Translations under genes and position numbers: made by a program
DNA from: Sepiola atlantica
Lineage: Eukaryota; Mollusca; Cephalopoda; Sepiida; Sepiolidae
Reading direction: 5' to 3'
Assembly (NCBI GenBank): GCA_963556195.1
Contig: CAUVYP010001208.1
Coordinates: 2,852,001-2,916,000 of the forward strand
Length of the DNA: 64,000 bases
The notes under the pieces: model-generated
The model's database searches: none
Told to the model about the DNA's origin: nothing
The model's input: only the letters and a program-made list of their open reading frames with translations
Part shown: in pieces, positions 49,920 through 62,753 of the stretch
Position numbering within the stretch: the stretch's first letter is position 1
Layout of the letters: each line of letters begins with the position of its first letter

Positions 49920-51965
49920 TTAGCGCGTTTTAAAGTTGATATCGCTTTTGTTTATAACTTCCACATTTATTCGAATTGTGCAACGAAACTTTGCAGACAG
50001 TCGCGGAGACACATGTTCTACTGAAGTACCAAGTTTCAGAAGTGCAGCTCTTGTACTGCCGGAGATATGTCGATACAAACCGAATACGCAAAACATCAAC
50101 AAAATTTAGCGCGTTTTAAAGTTGATATCGCTTTTGTTTATAACTTCCACATTTATTCGAATTGTGCAACGAAACTTTGCACAGATTAGCGGAGTCAAAT
50201 GTTCTACGGAAGTACCAAGTTTCAGAAGTGCAGCTCTTGTACTGCCGGAGATATGTCGATACAAACTGAATACGCAAAACATCAACAAAATTTAGCGCGT
50301 TTTAAAGTTGATATCGCTTTTGTTTATAACTTCCACATTTATTCGAATTGTGCAACGAAATTTTGCACAGATTAGCGGAGGCACATTTTCTACTGAAGTA
50401 CCAAGTTTCAGAAGTGCAGCTCTTGTACTGCCGGAGATATGTCGATACAAACTGAATACGCAAACTATCAACAAAATTTAGTGCGATTTAAAGTTGATAT
50501 CGCTTTTGTTTATAACTTCACCATTCTTTAGAATTGTGCAACGAAACTTTGCAGAGATAAGCGGAGTCACATGCTCTACTGAAGTACCAAGTTTCAGAAG
50601 TGCAGCTCTTTTACTGCCGGAGATATGTCGATACAAACTGAATACGCAAAACATCAACAAAATTTAGCGCGTTTTAAAGTTGATATCGCTTTTGTTTATA
50701 ACTTCCACATTTATTCGAATTGTGCAACGAAACTTTGCACAGATTAGCGGAGTCACATGTTCTACTGAAGTACCAAGTTTCAGAAGTGCAGCTCTTGTAC
50801 TGCCGGAGATATGTCGATAAAAACTGAATACGCAAACTATCAACAAAATTTAGTGCGATTTAAAGTTGATATCGCTTTTGTTTATAACTTCACCATTCTT
50901 TAGAATTGTGCAACGAAACTTTGCAGAGATAAGCAAAGTCACATGCTCTACTGAAGTACCAAGTTTCAGAAGTGCAGCTCTTTTACTGCCGGAGATATGT
51001 CGATACAAACTGAATACGCAAAACATCAACAAAATTTAGCGCGTTTTAAAGTTGATATCGCTTTTGTTTATAACTTCCACATTTATTCGAATTGTGCAAC
51101 GAAACTTTGCACAGATTAGCGGAGTCACATGTTCTACTGAAGTACCAAGTTTCAGTAGTGCAGCTCTTGTACTGCCGGAGATATGTCGATAAAAAGTGAA
51201 TACGCAAACTATCAACAAAATTTAGTGCGATTTAAAGTTGATATCGCTTTTGTTTATAACTTCACCATTCTTTAGAATTGTGCAACGAAACTTTGCAGAG
51301 ATAAGCGGAGTCACATGCTCTACTGAAGTACTAAGTTTCAGAATTGCAGCTCTTTTACTGCCGGAGATATGTCGATACAAACTGAATACGCAAAACATCG
51401 ACAAAATTTAGCGCGTTTTAAAGTTGATATCGCTTTTGTTTATAACTTCCACATTTATTCGAATTGTGCAACGAAATTCTGCACAGATTAGCGGAGTCAC
51501 ATGTTCTACTGAAGTACCAAGTTTCAGAAGTGCAGCTCTTGTACTGCCGGAGATATGTCGATACAAACTGAATACGCAAAACATCAACAAAATTTAGCGC
51601 GTTTTAAAGTTGATATCGCTTTTGTTTATAACTTCCACATTTATTCGAATTGTGCAACGAAACTTTGCAGACCGTCGCGGAGACACACGTTCTACTGAAG
51701 TACCAAGTTACAGAAGTGCAGCTCTTGTACTGCCGGAGATATGTCGATACAAACTGAATACGCAAAACATCAACAAAATTTAGCGCGTTTTAAAGTTGAT
51801 ATCGCTTTTGTTTATAACTTCCACATTTATTCGAATTGTGCAACGAAACTTTGTAGACAGTCGCGGATAGGCCTTTTCTACTGAGGTACCAAGTTTCAGA
51901 AGTGCAGCTCTTGTACTGCCGGAGATATGTCGATACAAACTGAATACGCAAAACATCAACAAAAT
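49920..51965. repeat. 11-monomer unit G-H-A-B2-C2-B2-C2-B-I-D-F (2046 bp)
   Basis: Starts from 49920. The B2-C2 pair is doubled as at 31320-32063. B2 (50850) has AAGCAAAGTC; C2 (51036) has TTTCAGTAGTG and AAAAGTGAAT; D (51594) has AAGTTACAG. Confidence 0.92.
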
Positions 51966-54900
51966 TTAGCGCGTTTTAAAGTTGATATCGCTTTTGTTTA
52001 TAACTTCCACATTTATTCGAATTGTGCAACGAAACTTTGCAGACAGTCGCGGAGACACATGTTCTACTGAAGTACCAAGTCTCAGAAGTGCAGCTCTTGT
52101 ACTGCCGGAGATATGTCGATACAAACCGAATACGCAAAACATCAACAAAATTTAGCGCGTTTTAAAGTTGATATCGCTTTTGTTTATAACTTCCACATTT
52201 ATTCGAATTGTGCAACGAAATTTTGCACAGATTAGCGGAGGCACATTTTCTACTGAAGTACCAAGTTTCAGAAGTGCAGCTCTTGTACTGCCGGAGATAT
52301 GTCGATACAAACTGAATACGCAAAACATCAACAAAATTTAGCGCGTTTTAAAGTTGATATCGCTTTTGTTTATAACTTCCACATTTATTCGAATTGTGCA
52401 ACGAAATTTTGCACAGATTAGCGGAGGCACATTTTCTACTGAAGTACCAAGTTTCAGAAGTGCAGCTCTTGTACTGCCGGAGATATGTCGATACAAACTG
52501 AATACGCAAACTATCAACAAAATTTAGTGCGATTTAAAGTTGATATCGCTTTTGTTTATAACTTCACCATTCTTTAGAATTGTGCAACGAAACTTTGCAG
52601 AGATAAGCGGAGTCACATGCTCTACTGAAGTACCAAGTTTCAGAAGTGCAGCTCTTTTACTGCCGGAGATATGTCGATACAAACTGAATACGCAAAACAT
52701 CAACAAAATTTAGTGCGATTTAAAGTTTATATCGCTTTTGTTTATAACTTCACCATTCTTTAGAATTGTGCAACGAAACTTTGCAGAGATAAGCGGAGTC
52801 ACATGCTCTACTGAAGTACCAAGTTTCAGAATTGCAGCTCTTTTACTGCCGGAGATATGTCGATACAAACTGAATACGCAAAACATCGACAAAATTTAGC
52901 GCGTTTTAAAGTTGATATCGCTTTTGTTTATAACTTCCACATTTATTCGAATTGTGCAACGAAATTCTGCACAGATTAGCGGAGTCACATGTTCTACTGA
53001 AGTACCAAGTTTCAGAAGTGCAGCTCTTGTACTGCCGGAGATATGTCGATACAAACTGAATACGCAAAACATCAACAAAATTTAGCGCGTTTTAAAGTTG
53101 ATATCGCTTTTGTTTATAACTTCCACATTTATTCGAATTGTGCAACGAAACTTTGCAGACCGTCGCGGAGACACACGTTCTACTGAAGTACCAAGTTTCA
53201 GAAGTGCAGCTCTTGTACTGCCGGAGATATGTCGATACAAACTGAATACGCAAAACATCAACAAAATTTAGCGCGTTTTAAAGTTGATATCGCTTTTGTT
53301 TATAACTTCCACATTTATTCGAATTGTGCAACGAAACTTTGTAGACAGTCGCGGATAGGCCTTTTCTACTGAGGTACCAAGTTTCAGAAGTGCAGCTCTT
53401 GTACTGCCGGAGATATGTCGATACAAACTGAATACGCAAAACATCAACAAAATTTAGCGCGTTTTAAAGTTGATATCGCTTTTGTTTATAACTTCCACAT
53501 TTATTCGAATTGTGCAACGAAACTTTGCAGACAGTCGCGGAGACACATGTTCTACTGAAGTACCAAGTCTCAGAAGTGCAGCTCTTGTACTGCCGGAGAT
53601 ATGTCGATACAAACCGAATACGCAAAACATCAACAAAATTTAGCGCGTTTTAAAGTTGATATCGCTTTTGTTTATAACTTCCACATTTATTCGAATTGTG
53701 CAACGAAATTTTGCACAGATTAGCGGAGGCACATTTTCTACGGAAGTACCAAGTTTCAGAAGTGCAGCTCTTGTACTGCCGGAGATATGTCGATACAAAC
53801 TGAATACGCAAACTATCAACAAAATTTAGTGCGATTTAAAGTTGATATCGCTTTTGTTTATAACTCAACCATTCTTTAGAATTGTGCAACGAAACTTTGC
53901 AGAGATAAGCGGAGTCACATGCTCTACTGAAGTACCAAGTTTCAGAAGTGCAGCTCTTTTACTGCCGGAGATATGTCGATACAAACTGAATACGCAAAAC
54001 ATCAACAAAATTTAGCGCGTTTTAAAGTTGATATCGCTTTTGTTTATAACTTCCACATTTATTCGAATTGTGCAACGAAACTTTGCAGACCGTCGCGGAG
54101 ACACACGTTCTACTGAAGTACCAAGTTTCAGAAGTGCAGCTCTTGTACTGCCGGAGATATGTCGATACAAACTGAATACGCAAAACATCAACAAAATTTA
54201 GCGCGTTTTAAAGTTGATATCGCTTTTGTTTATAACTTCCACATTTATTCGAATTGTGCAACGAAACTTTGCACAGATTAGCGGAGTCACATTTTCTACT
54301 GAAGTACCCAGTTTCAGAAGTGCAGCTCTTGTACTGCCGGAGATATGTCGATACAAACTGAATACGCAAAACATCAACAAAATTTAGCGCGTTTTAAAGT
54401 TGATATCGCTTTTGTTTATAACTTCCACATTTATTCGAATTGTGCAACGAAACTTTGTAGACAGTCGCGGATAGGCCTTTTCTACTGAGGTACCAAGTTT
54501 CAGAAGTGCAGCTCTTGTACTGCCGGAGATATGTCGATACAAACCGAATACGCAAAACATCAACAAAATTTAGCGCGTTTTAAAGTTGATATCGCTTTTG
54601 TTTATAACTTCCACATTTATTCGAATTGTGCAACGAAATTTTGCACAGATTAGCGGAGGCACATTTTCTACTGAAGTACCAAGTTTCAGAAGTGCAGCTC
54701 TTGTACTGCCGGAGATATGTCGATACAAACTGAATACGCAAAACATCAACAAAATTTAGCGCGTTTTAAAGTTGATATCGCTTTTGTTTATAACTTCCAC
54801 ATTTATTCGAATTGTGCAACGAAATTTTGCACAGATTAGCGGAGGCACATTTTCTACTGAAGTACCAAGTTTCAGAAGTGCAGCTCTTGTACTGCCGGAG

Positions 54901-55127
54901 ATATGTCGATACAAACTGAATACGCAAAACATCAACAAAATTTAGCGCGTTTTAAAGTTGATATCGCTTTTGTTTATAACTTCCACATTTATTCGAATTG
55001 TGCAACGAAACTTTGCAGACCGTCGCGGAGACACACGTTCTACTGAAGTACCAAGTTTCAGAAGTGCAGCTCTTGTACTGCCGGAGATATGTCGATACAA
55101 ACTGAATACGCAAAACATCAACAAAAT
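51780..55127. repeat. 4836-bp-spaced duplication, copy 1 (18 monomers)
   Basis: Order F-G-A-A2-B2-B-I-D-F-G-A2-B2-D-E-F/G-A-A-D, matched type for type at 56616-59963. The missing C2 between B2 and B (52524/52710) is a shared structural marker. B at 52710 has GTTTATATCG; B2 at 53826 has AACTCAACC. Confidence 0.92.
54012..54941. repeat. 5-mer unit D-E-F/G-A-A (930 bp)
   Basis: Starts: 54012, 54198, 54384, 54570 and 54756. The unit is recognised because it recurs at 58848-59777 and, with changes, at 59778 and 60894. The F/G hybrid fuses the F window with a G right end. Confidence 0.92.
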
Positions 55128-56615
55128 TTAGCGCGTTTTAAAGTTGATATCGCTTTTGTTTATAACTTCCACATTTATTCGAATTGTGCAACGAAACTTT
55201 GCACAGATTAGCGGAGTCACATTTTCTACTGAAGTACCCAGTTTCAGAAGTGCAGCTCTTGTACTGCCGGAGATATGTCGATACAAACTGAATACGCAAA
55301 ACATCAACAAAATTTAGCGCGTTTTAAAGTTGATATCGCTTTTGTTTATAACTTCCACATTTATTCGAATTGTGCAACGAAACTTTGCACAGATTAGCGG
55401 AGTCACATGTTCTACTGAAGTACCAAGTTTCAGAAGTGCAGCTCTTGTACTGCCGGAGATATGTCGATACAAACTGAATACGCAAAACAATAACAAAATT
55501 TAGCGCGTTTTAAAGTTGATATCGCTTTTGTTTATAACTTCCACATTTATTCGAATTGTGCAACGAAACTTTGCACAGATTAGCGGAGTCACATGTTCTA
55601 CTGAAGTACCAAGTTTCAGAAGTGCAGCTCTTGTACTGCCGGAGATATGTCGATACAAACTGAATACGCAAAACATCAACAAAATTTAGCGCGTTTTAAA
55701 GTTGATATCGCTTTTGTTTATAACTTCCACATTTATTCGAATTGTGCAACGAAACTTTGCAGACCGTCGCGGAGACACACGTTATACTGAAGTACCAAGT
55801 TTCAGAAGTGCAGCTCTTGTACTGCCGGAGATATGTCGATACAAACTGAATACGCAAAACATCAACAAAATTTAGCGCGTTTTAAAGTTGATATCGCTTT
55901 TGTTTATAACTTCCACATTTATTCGAATTGTGCAACGAAACTTTGCACAGATTAGCGGAGTCACATTTTCTACTGAAGTACCAAGTTTCAGAAGTGCAGC
56001 TCTTGTACTGCCGGAGATATGTCGATACAAACTGAATACGCAAAACATCAACAAAATTTAGCGCGTTTGAAAGTTGATATCGCTTTTGTTTATAACTTCC
56101 ACATTTATTCGAATTGTGCAACGAAACTTTGCAGACAGTCGCGGAGACACATGTTCTACTGAAGTACCAAGATTCAGAAGTGCAGCTCTTGTACTGCCGG
56201 AGATATGTCGATACAAACTGAATACGCAAAACATCAACAAAATTTAGCGCGTTTTAAAGTTGATATCGCTTTTGTTTATAACTTCCACATTTATTCGAAT
56301 TGTGCAACGAAACTTTGCACAGATAAGCGGAGTCACATGTTCTACTGAAGTACCAAGTCTCAGAAGTGCAGCTCTTGTACTGCCGGAGATATGTCGATAC
56401 AAACTGAATACGCAAAACATCGACAAAATTTAGCGCGTTTTAAAGTTGATATCGCTTTTGTTTATAACTTCCACATTTATTCGAATTGTGCAACGAAACT
56501 TGGCACAGATTAGCGGAGTCACATGTTCTACTGAAGTACTAAGTTTCAGAAGTGCAGCTCTTGTACTGCCGGAGATATGTCGATACAAACTGAATACGCA
56601 AAACATCAACAAAAT
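54942..56615. repeat. Irregular stretch D-E-C-C-D-E-G-C-C (1674 bp)
   Basis: Starts: 54942, 55128, 55314, 55500, 55686, 55872, 56058, 56244 and 56430. The two C-C pairs are the only adjacent C monomers in the window. C at 55314 ends CAATAAC. D at 55686 has GTTATACTG. E at 55872 lacks a112c. G at 56058 lacks t162c. C at 56244 mixes CAGATAAGCGG with AAGTCTCAG and the CATCGAC ending. Confidence 0.88.
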
Positions 56616-59600
56616 TTAGCGCGTTTTAAAGTTGATATCGCTTTTGTTTATAACTTCCACATTTATTCGAATTGTGCAACGAAACTTTGTAGACAGTCGC
56701 GGATAGGCCTTTTCTACTGAGGTACCAAGTTTCAGAAGTGCAGCTCTTGTACTGCCGGAGATATGTCGATACAAACTGAATACGCAAAACATCAACAAAA
56801 TTTAGCGCGTTTTAAAGTTGATATCGCTTTTGTTTATAACTTCCACATTTATTCGAATTGTGCAAAGAAACTTTGCAGACAGTCGCGGAGACACATGTTC
56901 TACTGAAGTACCAAGTCTCAGAAGTGCAGCTCTTGTACTGCCGGAGATATGTCGATACAAACCGAATACGCAAAACATCAACAAAATTTAGCGCGTTTTA
57001 AAGTTGATATCGCTTTTGTTTATAACTTCCACATTTATTCGAATTGTGCAACGAAATTTTGCACAGATTAGCGGAGGCACATTTTCTACTGAAGTACCAA
57101 GTTTCAGAAGTGCAGCTCTTGTACTGCCGGAGATATGTCGATACAAACTGAATACGCAAAACATCAACAAAATTTAGCGCGTTTTAAAGTTGATATCGCT
57201 TTTGTTTATAACTTCCACATTTATTCGAATTGTGCAACGAAATTTTGCACAGATTAGCGGAGGCACATTTTCTACTGAAGTACCAAGTTTCAGAAGTGCA
57301 GCTCTTGTACTGCCGGAGATATGTCGATACAAACTGAATACGCAAACTATCAACAAAATTTAGTGCGATTTAAAGTTGATATCGCTTTTGTTTATAACTT
57401 CACCATTCTTTAGAATTGTGCAACGAAACTTTGCAGAGATAAGCGGAGTCACATGCTCTACTGAAGTACCAAGTTTCAGAAGTGCAGCTCTTTTACTGCC
57501 GGAGATATGTCGATACAAACTGAATACGCAAAACATCAACAAAATTTAGTGCGATTTAAAGTTGATATCGCTTTTGTTTATAACTTCACCATTCTTTAGA
57601 ATTGTGCAACGAAACTTTGCAGAGATAAGCGGAGTCACATGCTCTACTGAAGTACCAAGTTTCAGAAGTGCAGCTCTTTTACTGCCGGAGATATGTCGAT
57701 ACAAACTGAATACGCAAGACATCGACAAAATTTAGCGCGTTTTAAAGTTGATATCGCTTTTGTTTATAACTTCCACATTTATTCGAATTGTGCAACGAAA
57801 TTCTGCACAGATTAGCGGAGTCACATGTTCTACTGAAGTACCAAGTTTCAGAAGTGCAGCTCTTGTACTGCCGGCGATATGTCGATACAAACTGAATACG
57901 CAAAACATCAACAAAATTTAGCGCGTTTTAAAGTTGATATCGCTTTTGTTTATAACTTCCACATTTATTCGAATTGTGCAACGAAACTTTGCAGACCGTC
58001 GCGGAGACACACGTTCTACTGAAGTACAAAGTTTCAGAAGTGCAGCTCTTGTACTGCCGGAGATATGTCGATACAAACTGAATACGCAAAACATCAACAA
58101 AATTTAGCGCGTTTTAAAGTTGATATCGCTTTTGTTTATAACTTCCACATTTATTCGAATTGTGCAACGAAACTTTGTAGACAGTCGCGGATAGGCCTTT
58201 TCTACTGAGGTACCAAGTTTCAGAAGTGCAGCTCTTGTACTGCCGGAGATATGTCGATACAAACTGAATACGCAAAACATCAACAAAATTTAGCGCGTTT
58301 TAAAGTTGATATCGCTTTTGTTTATAACTTCCACATTTATTCGAATTGTGCAACGAAACTTTGCAGACAGTCGCGGAGACACATGTTCTACTGAAGTACC
58401 AAGTCTCAGAAGTGCAGCTCTTGTACTGCCGGAGATATGTCGATACAAACCGAATACGCAAAACATCAACAAAATTTAGCGCGTTTTAAAGTTGATATCG
58501 CTTTTGTTTATAACTTCCACATTTATTCGAATTGTGCAACGAAATTTTGCACAGATTAGCGGAGGCACATTTTCTACTGAAGTACCAAGTTTCAGAAGTG
58601 CAGCTCTTGTACTGCCGGAGATATGTCGATACAAACTGAATACGCAAACTATCAACAAAATTTAGTGCGATTTAAAGTTGATATCGCTTTTGTTTATAAC
58701 TTCACCATTCTTTAGAATTGTGCAACGAAACTTTGCAGAGATAAGCGGAGTCACATGCTCTACTGAAGTACCAAGTTTCAGAAGTGCAGCTCTTTTACTG
58801 CCGGAGATATGTCGATACAAACTGAATACGCAAAACATCAACAAAATTTAGCGCGTTTTAAAGTTGATATCGCTTTTGTTTATAACTTCCACATTTATTC
58901 GAATTGTGCAACGAAACTTTGCAGACCGTCGCGGAGACACACGTTCTACTGAAGTACCAAGTTTCAGAAGTGCAGCTCTTGTACTGCCGGAGATATGTCG
59001 ATACAAACTGAATACGCAAAACATCAACAAAATTTAGCGCGTTTTAAAGTTGATATCGCTTTTGTTTATAACTTCCACATTTATTCGAATTGTGCAACGA
59101 AACTTTGCACAGATTAGCGGAGTCACATTTTCTACTGAAGTACCCAGTTTCAGAAGTGCAGCTCTTGTACTGCCGGAGATATGTCGATACAAACTGAATA
59201 CGCAAAACATCAACAAAATTTAGCGCGTTTTAAAGTTGATATCGCTTTTGTTTATAACTTCCACATTTATTCGAATTGTGCAACGAAACTTTGTAGACAG
59301 TCGCGGATAGGCCTTTTCTACTGAGGTACCAAGTTTCAGAAGTGCAGCTCTTGTACTGCCGGAGATATGTCGATACAAACCGAATACGCAAAACATCAAC
59401 AAAATTTAGCGCGTTTTAAAGTTGATATCGCTTTTGTTTATAACTTCCACATTTATTCGAATTGTGCAACGAAATTTTGCACAGATTAGCGGAGGCACAT
59501 TTTCTACTGAAGTACCAAGTTTCAGAAGTGCAGCTCTTGTACTGCCGGAGATATGTCGATACAAACTGAATACGCAAAACATCAACAAAATTTAGCGCGT

Positions 59601-59963
59601 TTTAAAGTTGATATCGCTTTTGTTTATAACTTCCACATTTATTCGAATTGTGCAACGAAATTTTGCACAGATTAGCGGAGGCACATTTTCTACTGAAGTA
59701 CCAAGTTTCAGAAGTGCAGCTCTTGTACTGCCGGAGATATGTCGATACAAACTGAATACGCAAAACATCAACAAAATTTAGCGCGTTTTAAAGTTGATAT
59801 CGCTTTTGTTTATAACTTCCACATTTATTCGAATTGTGCAACGAAACTTTGCAGACCGTCGCGGAGACACACGTTCTACTGAAGTACCAAGTTTCAGAAG
59901 TGCAGCTCTTGTACTGCCGGAGATATGTCGATACAAACTGAATACGCAAAACATCAACAAAAT
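56616..59963. repeat. 4836-bp-spaced duplication, copy 2 (18 monomers)
   Basis: Same order as 51780-55127. Private changes include GCAAAGAAAC in G (56802), CGCAAGACATCG in B (57546), CCGGCGATATG in I (57732) and GTACAAAG in D (57918). Confidence 0.92.
58848..59777. repeat. 5-mer unit D-E-F/G-A-A (930 bp)
   Basis: Starts: 58848, 59034, 59220, 59406 and 59592. It is nearly identical to 54012-54941 and followed by a further copy at 59778. Confidence 0.93.
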
Positions 59964-60893
59964 TTAGCGCGTTTTAAAGTTGATATCGCTTTTGTTTATA
60001 ACTTCCACATTTATTCGAATTGTGCAACGAAACTTTGCACAGATTAGCGGAGGCACATTTTCTACTGAAGTACCAAGTTTCAGAAGTGCAGCTCTTGTAC
60101 TGCCGGAGATATGTCGATACAAACTGAATACGCAAAACATCAACAAAATTTAGCGCGTTTTAAAGTTGATATCGCTTTTGTTTATAACTTCCACATTTAT
60201 TCGAATTGTGCAACGAAACTTTGTAGACAGTCGCGGATAGGCCTTTTCTACTGAGGTACCAAGTTTCAGAAGTGCAGCTCTTGTACTGCCGGAGATATGT
60301 CGATACAAACCGAATACGCAAAACATCAACAAAATTTAGCGCGTTTTAAAGTTGATATCGCTTTTGTTTATAACTTCCACATTTATTCGAATTGTGCAAC
60401 GAAATTTTGCACAGATTAGCGGAGGCACATTTTCTACTGAAGTACCAAGTTTCAGAAGTGCAGCTCTTGTACTGCCGGAGATATGTCGATACAAACTGAA
60501 TACGCAAAACATCAACAAAATTTAGCGCGTTTTAAAGTTGATATCGCTTTTGTTTATAACTTCCACATTTATTCGAATTGTGCAACGAAATTTTGCACAG
60601 ATTAGCGGAGGCACATTTTCTACTGAAGTACCAAGTTTCAGAAGTGCAGCTCTTGTACTGCCGGAGATATGTCGATACAAACTGAATACGCAAAACATCA
60701 ACAAAATTTAGCGCGTTTTAAAGTTGATATCGCTTTTGTTTATAACTTCCACATTTATTCGAATTGTGCAACGAAATTTTGCACAGATTAGCGGAGGCAC
60801 ATTTTCTACTGAAGTACCAAGTTTCAGAAGTGCAGCTCTTGTACTGCCGGAGATATGTCGATACAAACTGAATACGCAAAACATCAACAAAAT
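59778..60893. repeat. 6-monomer variant D-E/A-F/G-A-A-A (1116 bp)
   Basis: Starts: 59778, 59964, 60150, 60336, 60522 and 60708. The second monomer has E-like AACTTTGCAC but A-like GGAGGCAC, so E and A have recombined. The A dimer of the 5-mer is extended to a trimer whose members look identical by eye. Confidence 0.92.
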
Positions 60894-62753
60894 TTAGCGC
60901 GTTTTAAAGTTGATATCGCTTTTGTTTATAACTTCCACATTTATTCGAATTGTGCAACGAAACTTTGCAGACCGTCGCGGAGACACACGTTCTACTGAAG
61001 TACCAAGTTTCAGAAGTGCAGCTCTTGTACTGCCGGAGATATGTCGATACAAACTGAATACGCAAAACATCAACAAAATTTAGCGCGTTTTAAAGTTGAT
61101 ATCGCTTTTGTTTATAACTTCCACATTTATTCGAATTGTGCAACGAAACTTTGCACAGATTAGCGGAGTCACATTTTCTACTGAAGTACCCAGTTTAAGA
61201 AGTGCAGCTCTTGTACTGCCGGAGATATGTCGATACAAACTGAATACGCAAAACATCAACAAAATTTAGCGCGTTTTAAAGTTGATATCGCTTTTGTTTA
61301 TAACTTCCACATTTATTCGAATTGTGCAACGAAACTTTGTAGACAGTCGCGGATAGGCCTTTTCTACTGAGGTACCAAGTTTCAGAAGTGCAGCTCTTGT
61401 ACTGCCGGAAATATGTCGATACAAACCGAATACGCAAAACATCAACAAAATTTAGCGCGTTTTAAAGTTGATATCGCTTTTGTTTATAACTTCCACATTT
61501 ATTCGAATTGTGCAACGAAATTTTGCACAGATTAGCGGAGGCACATTTTCTACTGAAGTACCAAGTTTCCGAAGTGCAGCTCTTGTACTGCCGGAGATAT
61601 GTCGATACAAACTGAATACGCAAAACATCAACAAAATTTAGCGCGTTTTAAAGTTGATATCGCTTTTGTTTATAACTTCCACATTTATTCGAATTGTGCA
61701 ACGAAATTTTGCACAGATTAGCGGAGGCACATTTTCTACTGAAGTACCAAGTTTCAGAAGTGCAGCTCTTGTACTGCCGGAGATATGTCGATACAAACTG
61801 AATACGCAAACTATCAACAAAATTTAGTGCGATTTAAAGTTGATATCGCTTTTGTTTATAACTTCACCATTCTTTAGAATTGTGCAACGAAACTTTGCAG
61901 AGATAAGCGGAGTCACATGCTCTACTGAAGTACCAAGTTTCAGAAGTGCAGCTCTTTTACTGCCGGAGATATGTCGATACAAACTGAATACGCAAAACAT
62001 CAACAAAATTTAGCGCGTTTTAAAGTTGATATCGCTTTTGTTTATAACTTCCACATTTATTCGAATTGTGCAACGAAACTTTGCACAGATTAGCGGAGTC
62101 ACATGTTCTACTGAAGTACCAAGTTTCAGAAGTGCAGCTCTTGTACTTCCGGAGATATGTCGATAAAAACTGAATACGCAAACTATCAACAAAATTTAGT
62201 GCGATTTAAAGTTGATATCGCTTTTGTTTATAACTTCACCATTCTTTAGAATTGTGCAACGAAACTTTGCAGAGATAAGCGGAGTCACATGCTCTACTAA
62301 AGTACCAAGTTTCAGAATTGCAGCTCTTTTACTGCCGGAGATATGTCGATACAAACTGAATACGCAAAACATCGACAAAATTTAGCGCGTTTTAAAGTTG
62401 ATATCGCTTTTGTTTATAACTTCCACATTTATTCGAATTGTGCAACGAAATTCTGCACAGATTAGCGGAGTCACATGTTCTACTGAAGTACCAAGTTTCA
62501 GAAGTGCAGCTCTTGTACTGCCGGAGATATGTCGATACAAACTGAATACGCAAAACATCAACAAAATTTAGCGCGTGTTAAAGTTGATATCGCTTTTGTT
62601 TATAACTTCCACATTTATTCGAATTGTGCAACGAAACTTTGCAGACCGTCGCGGAGACACACGTTCTACTGAAGTACCAAGTTTCAGAAGTGCAGCTCTT
62701 GTACTGCCGGAGATATGTCGATAAAAACTGAATACGCAAAACATCAACAAAAT
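60894..62753. repeat. Transition D-E-F/G-A-A2-B2-C2-B-I-D (1860 bp)
   Basis: Starts: 60894, 61080, 61266, 61452, 61638, 61824, 62010, 62196, 62382 and 62568. The 5-mer unit runs into the 9-mer family between A (61452) and A2 (61638). E (61080) has CCAGTTTAAGAAG. A (61452) has TTTCCGAAG, seen again at 63312. Confidence 0.92.
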
